A DNA stretch of 64,000 nt from Pseudalkalibacillus berkeleyi (lineage in GTDB: Bacteria > Bacillota > Bacilli > Bacillales > Fictibacillaceae). This document shows positions 56,387 to 64,000 of the stretch, in pieces. The notes under the pieces are model-generated. The model was given only the letters and a program-made list of their open reading frames with translations, was not told the origin of the DNA and ran no database searches. The stretch lies in assembly GCF_021608225.1 (NCBI RefSeq), contig NZ_JAKIJS010000001.1:1736001-1800000 (forward strand). Reading direction: 5' to 3'. The position numbers and the translations under genes were made by a program. Every line of letters begins with the position of its first letter. The stretch's first letter is position 1.

Positions 56387-58468
56387 TCAGATTACTAATT
56401 GGTTGAAATCAGCAAAAGCTCTAATTACATTAGCCATTTGTTTCATTTGTGTTTGTCGATTGGCTCTTAAGTGATCTTCCTCGGCATTAACCATGGTATT
56501 TTCAAAATACTGATCAATTGCAGGTGGTAACTTCTTAAGCTTATTGTAAAGCATTTCTACATCATGACTCTGATGAATGCTTTGACACGCTTCATTTGCA
56601 TCTAAATATAGTTCATAAAGCGCTTTTTCCTCGCTGTTTTCAAACAGTTCTGGTTGAACTTCTTCAGATGATTCAGATACATTTTTGGATATGTTAAGAA
56701 TCCTTGTTAATGATTCATTCATTCCCTTAAATGATTCCTCTTGTAATGCATTTCCAAGAATTTCTGCACGTTTCACTAATAAATCTACCCGACCTATCTT
56801 TCCAGATAGTACCGCATCAATGACATCATAACGTACAGCTTGGTCCTGCAAGATGGTTTTCATTCGTATGTTGAAGAACTCAATCAGTTGGTGAAGGACC
56901 TTGTTTCGGTCATTTTTTAATTTTCCTGCTCGCTCATACTCATCTAATACTGCATTCAACAATTCTTCGACCGTTACTGGCCAACCTTTTTGCAATAGGA
57001 TTTGTAATACTCCAGCAGCTTGTCGTCTTAGTGCATAAGGATCCTGTGAACCAGTTGGAATAATCCCAATACCAAAACATCCTACAATTGTGTCTAACTT
57101 ATCTGAAACACTCAGTACCGAACCTACAACTGTTCCAGGTAAGTTGTCTCCAGAGTATCTTGGTTGATAATGCTCGTTAATAGCTGCAGCGATTAAATCA
57201 TCTTCACCGAACATTTTCGCATACTTTTCACCCATAACACCTTGAAGTTCTGGGAATTCATAAACCATTTGAGTGACAAGATCGAACTTAGAAATGGTTG
57301 CAGCACGACGTATAGCCTCTTTCGACTCTTGATCAAGCTGTAATAAAGCACTTGTACGCTCTGCATGAGCACTAATGCGAGATACCTTATTTGCAATCGT
57401 TCCTAGTTCCTCATGAAAGACGATTGATTTAAGACGTTCTAAGTATGTGTCTATCGATTTCTTCTTGTCTTCATTATAAAAGAATTGTGCATCTTTAAGT
57501 CTTGCACGAAGAACTTTTTCATTTCCTTTCGCTACGTTTTGAAGGTTATTGTGATCTCCATTACGTACTGCCACGAAATAGGGTTGTAATTCTCCATCTT
57601 TATTCTGCACAGGGAAGTATCTCTGGTGCTCTCTCATGGAAGTGATTAAGACTTCAGATGGCAATTCAAGAAACTCTTCATCAAATTTTCCGTGCAGGGC
57701 AGTTGGGTACTCCACAAGATTATTTACTTCTTCTAACAAGCCATCATCTATTGGAATAATCCAACCTTCTTCTTCTTGAAGGTTATGCAGTTGATTTTGT
57801 ATCGCTTCTTTTCGCTCATTTGAATCAGCAATGACAAATTGACCTAACAATTCGGTCGGATATTGTTCGGGGCTGTCAATTTCAATTTCTTCTCCTAGAA
57901 AACGATGTCCGAAAGTTTTGCGATCAGACTTTACTCCAGCTACTTCTAAATGCGGTACTTCTGATCCAAATAAGAATAAGATCCATTTAATTGGTCTTAC
58001 AAATTTGAATTCTTGATCACTCCACCTCATGTTTTTCGGAAAATGAAGGTTTTGGATGACTTGATCTAGTTGAGGAAGTATTTCCATTGTTGAAACACCA
58101 GATGTATGCTTATTCGCAAATACATACTCAGTGTTTTTCACTTCTTTAAAATACATATCCTCCGGGCTTACCCCTTGCCCTCTAGCAAATCCAAGAGCAG
58201 CCTTCGACCAATTTCCGTTTTCGTCGAGGGCGATCTTTCGAGCCGGACCTCTAAGCTCTTCAGCTTTATCTTCTTGTTGTTCTGAAACCTCTGTTACTTT
58301 TACCGCCAAACGACGTGGTGTTGAATAGGGGATGACTTCACCAAATGGGACACGATTTTCGGTAAACCATCCAGCAATCTTATCAGAAAGTTGATACATT
58401 GCATCCGTAACAAATCTTGCCGGCATTTCTTCTAATCCAATTTCTAACAAGATATCTTGCTTACTCAT
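56387..58468 (-). CDS. glyS: Glycyl-tRNA synthetase β subunit
   Basis: Partner of GlyQ in the α2β2 enzyme; binds tRNA-Gly. 693 residues with conserved [12 protein letters not shown] at the start, an HD-like segment, and a C-terminal anticodon-binding domain (DALR-like, ending [26 protein letters not shown]). Overlaps glyQ by 8 bp. Controlled by the upstream T-box. Confidence 0.97.
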   Translation of the reverse strand: MSKQDILLEIGLEEMPARFVTDAMYQLSDKIAGWFTENRVPFGEVIPYSTPRRLAVKVTEVSEQQEDKAEELRGPARKIALDENGNWSKAALGFARGQGVSPEDMYFKEVKNTEYVFANKHTSGVSTMEILPQLDQVIQNLHFPKNMRWSDQEFKFVRPIKWILFLFGSEVPHLEVAGVKSDRKTFGHRFLGEEIEIDSPEQYPTELLGQFVIADSNERKEAIQNQLHNLQEEEGWIIPIDDGLLEEVNNLVEYPTALHGKFDEEFLELPSEVLITSMREHQRYFPVQNKDGELQPYFVAVRNGDHNNLQNVAKGNEKVLRARLKDAQFFYNEDKKKSIDTYLERLKSIVFHEELGTIANKVSRISAHAERTSALLQLDQESKEAIRRAATISKFDLVTQMVYEFPELQGVMGEKYAKMFGEDDLIAAAINEHYQPRYSGDNLPGTVVGSVLSVSDKLDTIVGCFGIGIIPTGSQDPYALRRQAAGVLQILLQKGWPVTVEELLNAVLDEYERAGKLKNDRNKVLHQLIEFFNIRMKTILQDQAVRYDVIDAVLSGKIGRVDLLVKRAEILGNALQEESFKGMNESLTRILNISKNVSESSEEVQPELFENSEEKALYELYLDANEACQSIHQSHDVEMLYNKLKKLPPAIDQYFENTMVNAEEDHLRANRQTQMKQMANVIRAFADFNQLVI

Positions 58469-59345
58469 GATTATTCGCCCCCTTTAGCATAGGAAATCCT
58501 AGTTGCTCTCTTTGTTCGTAATATGCTTTCGCACACTTCCTGGCGAGTTTCCTTACACGCCCGATATAACCTGTTCTTTCCGTTACTGAAATATCTCCTT
58601 TTGCATCCAATTGGTTGAATACGTGTGAACATTTCAGGACATAGTCATATCCTGGAAAGACAAGTTGCTCATCGATCGCACGTTCTGCTTCTTTTTCATA
58701 AATGTTAAACAAGTTAAATAGCATTTCTGAGTCAGACACTTCAAACGTATATTTAGAGTGCTCATACTCCGATTGGAAATAAAGGTCATGGTAGGTAATA
58801 CCTGAATGCCATTCCAGATCAAAGACATTCTCCTTATCCTGTATGTAAGACGCAAGTCTCTCAATTCCATAAGTAATCTCGACAGAAACGGGTTTCGCTT
58901 CTAATCCCCCTACTTGCTGGAAATACGTAAACTGCGTGATTTCCATACCATCCAACCAAACTTCCCATCCCAATCCTGATGCAGATAGTGTTGGCGCTTC
59001 CCAGTTATCCTCAACAAAACGAATGTCATGCTCTAAAGGATCTATACCAATTTCCTTTAAACTTTCAAGGTATAGCTCTTGAATATTATCTGGTGATGGT
59101 TTCATGACTACTTGAAACTGATGGTGTTGATATAAACGATTTGGGTTTTCACCATAACGTCCATCAACAGGTCTTCTTGATGGTTCAACATACGCGACGT
59201 TCCATGGCTCAGGACCTATGCTCCGCAAAAAGGTCATCGGGTTCATAGTGCCTGCACCTTTCTCAACGTCATAGGCTTGCATGACAAAGCACCCTTGGTC
59301 TGACCAATAACGCTGTAATGTAAGAATCATGTCTTGTAAATTCAT
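58461..59345 (-). CDS. glyQ: Glycyl-tRNA synthetase α subunit
   Basis: Catalytic class II subunit that makes glycyl-adenylate and charges tRNA-Gly. 294 residues with [21 protein letters not shown] (motif 2 region), [14 protein letters not shown] and [16 protein letters not shown] precedes the ATG. The leader upstream is a T-box riboswitch with a GGC specifier. Confidence 0.97.
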   Translation of the reverse strand: MNLQDMILTLQRYWSDQGCFVMQAYDVEKGAGTMNPMTFLRSIGPEPWNVAYVEPSRRPVDGRYGENPNRLYQHHQFQVVMKPSPDNIQELYLESLKEIGIDPLEHDIRFVEDNWEAPTLSASGLGWEVWLDGMEITQFTYFQQVGGLEAKPVSVEITYGIERLASYIQDKENVFDLEWHSGITYHDLYFQSEYEHSKYTFEVSDSEMLFNLFNIYEKEAERAIDEQLVFPGYDYVLKCSHVFNQLDAKGDISVTERTGYIGRVRKLARKCAKAYYEQREQLGFPMLKGANNHE

Positions 59346-59390
59346 AACGCACCTCCGAATTTCATTTTTTCAGGTTTGATTTGGAAATAG

Positions 59391-59600
59391 AAAAAACTCT
59401 CGTTCCTATGTCCAAATCAGACATAGGGACGAGAGTTTACCCGCGGTTCCACCCTATTTGTCTTTAATCCGTCATGAATCAAAGACCACTTTATTAAAAT
59501 GCTCCAGAGCGCCATTCCTTACTTCTCATTCCCTAGCTCACACGATCCTAGGGTCGCTATAAATGAGGGGCGTAAGTACTCCTCTCTATCAACGCATAAG
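59391..59600 (-). promoter_or_regulatory. T-box riboswitch, glycine specifier GGC
   Basis: Leader of glyQS. The T-box AGGGTGGAACCGCGGG lies at 59455-59440. A terminator with arms AAACTCTCGT.../...ACGAGAGTTT and T-run spans 59438-59391. Stem I carries an AGTA bulge near 59580 and the 3' GAAT-GGC at ~59517-59511, giving GGC (Gly) as specifier. Uncharged tRNA-Gly should favour the antiterminator and allow glyQS expression. Confidence 0.92.
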
Positions 59601-59619
59601 TTTACGTATTGTTGAAAGT

Positions 59620-59648
59620 ATCATAATCGTTTTCAAATTGTTTGTCAA
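59620..59648 (-). promoter_or_regulatory. σA promoter of glyQS
   Basis: Perfect TTGACA (59648-59643), 17-bp spacer, TATGAT (59625-59620), only 3 bp past the recO stop. Confidence 0.88.
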
Positions 59649-59651
59649 CTT

Positions 59652-60395
59652 CTACTCAAATGCTTGGATTTGATCTAAAAATCGTTTCGACTTTAAACGA
59701 ATCCCTGAGTATTCATCTATATATGTTGTTAAAATTTGAGCGATCATCTCTTTCGTTTCCTTTTTTACTGATACATTTCCTAGTCGAGAAAGATCAATAT
59801 GATAAAAAAGATTTAGAAGCCTAGCTGTTTGTGAGCTTAGTGCCACTGCTCTTTCATCTGAAAAGCGACATTGTCCGCATAAAAAACCACCTTCAGAAAT
59901 CGAAAAGGAAAAATCACCTTCTTTACGTCCACAAAGTACACATCGATCAACTTGTGGTCCGATTCCGGCAAGCCTGAGCATTTTCATTTCAAAGATTGCC
60001 TTTAATACATCTGGGTCAATATCTTCCTCTAAATAAGTTAAAGAAAGGGATAGAAACTCAAATAATGCTGGGGAAGGTTTATGCTCATCCGTCACTTTAT
60101 CAAGTAACTCTACCATGTATGCCGCATAAGCAGTTTTAATAATATCTTGTTTAATACCTCGAAACGTGTTGATGATTTCGCCTTGGCTTAGACTGCCTAG
60201 ACCGCTTCCCTTTTGAATCAGAAAGTGAGCATGTGTGAAAAGTTGGGAAACAGAAGAGAGGCGACTTTTCGTTTTCTTCGCCCCTCTTGCCATCATACCC
60301 AATTTGCCAAAATCCTTTGTATAAACAGTCAATACTTTGTTCGATTCACCATAATCCGAAGTACGGATCACAATCGCTTCTGTTTTGATCAACAT
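59652..60395 (-). CDS. recO: RecO, recombination mediator
   Basis: Loads RecA and anneals strands in RecFOR repair. 247 residues: N-terminal OB fold (MLIKTEAIVIRTSDYGESNK), helical middle, zinc-binding cysteines (CVLCGRKEG, FLCGQC) and the conserved end RLKSKRFLDQIQAFE. The ATG at 60395 fits the MLxKxEAIV start of relatives; a TTG at 60410 is in frame but unlikely. Confidence 0.95.
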   Translation of the reverse strand: MLIKTEAIVIRTSDYGESNKVLTVYTKDFGKLGMMARGAKKTKSRLSSVSQLFTHAHFLIQKGSGLGSLSQGEIINTFRGIKQDIIKTAYAAYMVELLDKVTDEHKPSPALFEFLSLSLTYLEEDIDPDVLKAIFEMKMLRLAGIGPQVDRCVLCGRKEGDFSFSISEGGFLCGQCRFSDERAVALSSQTARLLNLFYHIDLSRLGNVSVKKETKEMIAQILTTYIDEYSGIRLKSKRFLDQIQAFE

Positions 60396-60428
60396 CTCCA
60401 TCACCGCCAAATTTCAGTGTAGGAGTAA

Positions 60429-60578
60429 TCAAAGCTCTGTTTCTATAAAATCGCTTTTCCTTTCTTCCACATTTAACAGGTTGTCCGATAACTCGTGGTC
60501 AGCCTCTAATTCCTTCCACAATAAATACGTATCAATGTCGCCTGTTTCGCAAAACAATTTCCAGGTAAAGTCCCTCAT
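60429..60578 (-). CDS. yqzL: YqzL-family small protein
   Basis: 49-residue frame starting MRDFTWKLFCETGDIDTYLLWKELE, matching the pattern of the short YqzL proteins found between recO and era in Bacillus. GGTGGAG lies 8 nt before the ATG. Function unknown. It is short enough to be missed by automatic gene finding. Confidence 0.85.
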   Translation of the reverse strand: MRDFTWKLFCETGDIDTYLLWKELEADHELSDNLLNVEERKSDFIETEL

Positions 60579-60697
60579 GGAATATCTCCACCTTTCGAAA
60601 GAAAAATTAGCAATCCTTAAGATTAGAATAACCTTGATTACACGATTTCATGTTATGGAATTTTTGACAATTTCACCGTTCCACCAATTCTAGTCCC

Positions 60698-62363
<1,666 letters not shown>

Positions 62364-62367
<4 letters not shown>

Positions 62368-62837
62368 GACCGATTCAGACCATAGGATTCCAAAATGACA
62401 TCTTGCCTTTCGAACATTACCTTTTCTTCTTTTTCATTCATATGATCATAACCTAATAAATGTAGGAAACCATGTACAGCTAGAAATCCTAACTCTCTGG
62501 AAAAAGAATGGTCATATTCTTCTGCTTGTTCCTTCGCTTTTTCAACAGATATGATGATATCACCTAATAGAACAGGGTTCTCATCACTCAAGAGTACTTC
62601 TTGCTCACCTTCTACTTCATCTTCTAAAGCAAAAGAAATGACATCTGTAGGTCGATCAATGTTTCTGTATTCTGCATTGATTTGTTGTATACGCTCATTC
62701 GACACAAATGTTACGGAAAGCTCTGATGTCTTTTCAAGCGCTTCTTCCTTTGCCGCATGAATAAGAAGCTTCTTGACCTCCTCAATCATACCCATATCAA
62801 GTTGTTCCGTTTCATCATGTACATCAATCGTTAACAT
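62364..62837 (-). CDS. ybeY: YbeY, rRNA maturation endoribonuclease
   Basis: Zinc protein needed for 16S rRNA 3' maturation and quality control. 157 residues with the metal motif HGFLHLLGYDH (three histidines) and RxIDRPTDVLSF-like NIDRPTDVISFAL. Start ATG overlaps the pgpH stop by 1 bp; AAGGTGAG lies in the pgpH end. Confidence 0.95.
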
Positions 62838-64000
62838 TACGCTTGACTCACCTTCTTTTTGTGTATTTCCTCAGGGTACTCAATTCGAGAGTGGAACATC
62901 CCATTTAACGTTTCACAAATACTAATTGTTACTGTTTCAAGTTCCTTCAGTGTAATCGAGCATTCATTAAATTGTCCATCTTCCAATCTGTCGGCAATAA
63001 TTTTTCGAACTAAGCTTTCAATCTTAGTTGGTGTCGGCTTTGGCATCGATCTTACCGCTGCCTCAACAGCATCAGAAATGCTAATAATCGCAATCTCTTT
63101 CGTTTGTGGTTTTGGTCCTGGGTAACGAAAATCTGATTCTTCAATTTGCTTATCAGATTGCTGCATCGCTTTATGATAGAAATACTTCAACAAGGTTGTA
63201 CCATGATGTTGTTCAGCGATATCAACAATCTCTGTTGGAAGGTTATAGTTCCTTAACAGTTCGGCACCATCATACGGATGTGCAATTATGATTGTTTTAC
63301 TTAACTGTGGCGATATTTTATCATGCGGATTTTCAATATTCATTTGATTCTCAATAAAAAAGTGAGGTCGCTTCGTTTTACCTAAGTCGTGATAATACGC
63401 CCCGACTCGAGCAAGCAAGCCATTTGCGCCAACCGCCTCACATGCTGATTCCGCTAAATTAGCCACAACAACACTATGATGGTATGTGCCAGGTGTTTCC
63501 ATTAACAATTTTCTTAATAGCGGATGATTTGGATTTGACAGTTCTATTAATTTCATTGAAGTTAATATACCAAAGCCAGCTTCTAGAAATGGTAATAACC
63601 CCAATGTCAAAACTGCTGAAATGAAACCAGAAAGAAGCGCAAATGAAACTTGCCAAATAATGCTCCACTTATCAAACTGTCCGTTTGTGAGCGCTAAAGT
63701 CAATAGAACAACCGCTGCATTTATGATTGAAACGTAAAGACCCGTCTTTAAAATATTGGATTTTACATTCCTTTTCCCAAGAAATACGATTCCAGCTAGT
63801 GAGCTAATTAAAATGTAAGTACCGTACGTGAAATTAAACGGACTTGTCGTATTCTCGTTAAAAATTAAACTCCCACAAATTGCAAAAACAATACTCGATA
63901 CAATGGCTGATTGTTCATCGATCAGCATTTTAATCATCATCGTACCTAACGCAACTGGCACGATGAAAGCGACACTTGGATAATAAATGCTTAACAAGCT
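62837..64000 (-). CDS. pgpH: PgpH, c-di-AMP phosphodiesterase (5' end beyond window)
   Basis: Membrane HD-domain protein that breaks down c-di-AMP. The C-terminal 387 residues are in the window, open to the right edge. About six hydrophobic segments (7TMR-HD type) come first, then the HD domain: H of GTYHHSVVVANLAE, YYHDLGKTKRP, and AEQHHGT. In B. subtilis this is yqfF, upstream of ybeY. Confidence 0.94.
   Translation of the reverse strand, partial: SLLSIYYPSVAFIVPVALGTMMIKMLIDEQSAIVSSIVFAICGSLIFNENTTSPFNFTYGTYILISSLAGIVFLGKRNVKSNILKTGLYVSIINAAVVLLTLALTNGQFDKWSIIWQVSFALLSGFISAVLTLGLLPFLEAGFGILTSMKLIELSNPNHPLLRKLLMETPGTYHHSVVVANLAESACEAVGANGLLARVGAYYHDLGKTKRPHFFIENQMNIENPHDKISPQLSKTIIIAHPYDGAELLRNYNLPTEIVDIAEQHHGTTLLKYFYHKAMQQSDKQIEESDFRYPGPKPQTKEIAIISISDAVEAAVRSMPKPTPTKIESLVRKIIADRLEDGQFNECSITLKELETVTISICETLNGMFHSRIEYPEEIHKKKVSQA

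Overview
The window looks like chromosomal DNA of an endospore-forming Bacillaceae (low GC, strong AGGAGG-type ribosome sites, σA promoters, T-box, Zur and Pho boxes). The gene order follows the Bacillus subtilis chromosome from yqfF/pgpH back to pstSCAB almost gene for gene. The species cannot be fixed from the sequence alone. Nearly all genes are on the minus strand, so the window reads from right (64000) to left (1) in the direction of transcription.

Right part (64000-50586): housekeeping genes. These are pgpH (cut by the edge), ybeY, dgkA, cdd, era, yqzL, recO, then glyQS behind a glycine T-box riboswitch, ccpN and yqfL (control of gluconeogenesis and PEP synthase), and yqxD-dnaG-sigA behind a σA promoter. 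Next, 50585-47712, comes a fatty-acid oxidation pair (acyl-CoA dehydrogenase and acyl-CoA synthetase), with a cre-like site at its start point.

Middle part (47503-28500): cccA, trmK-nif3, ispH, the VrrA-like yqfQ, cshB-nfo, DUF2624, an orphan soluble histidine kinase resembling the sporulation phosphorelay kinases, a purine permease, a YitT-family membrane protein, a lytic transglycosylase, a Zur-controlled znuC-znuB-zur zinc operon, DUF1540, yqfX, ispG, a LysM protein, DUF1002, DUF1189, and a Na/phosphate cotransporter. Most units end in clear intrinsic terminators.

Left part (28500-1): DUF456, a seven-gene tRNA operon (Asn-Met-His-Ile2-Ser-fMet-Phe) with a tRNA remnant inside, sodA, two giant tandem paralogues (2738 and 2739 aa), an MFS transporter, pbpA, and the PhoP-controlled pst phosphate operon (pstB is cut by the left edge).

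The standout is the giant pair at 7465-24163. Each protein has no signal peptide, a ~350-residue N-terminal region, 27 diverged carboxypeptidase-regulatory-like β-sandwich repeats of ~85 residues and a short five-cysteine C-terminal domain. Both genes use non-ATG starts behind the same ribosome site. Both share an upstream region with a 33-bp-phased direct repeat and a σK-like promoter. They may encode very long fibres on the spore surface; this is inference and not shown by the sequence.
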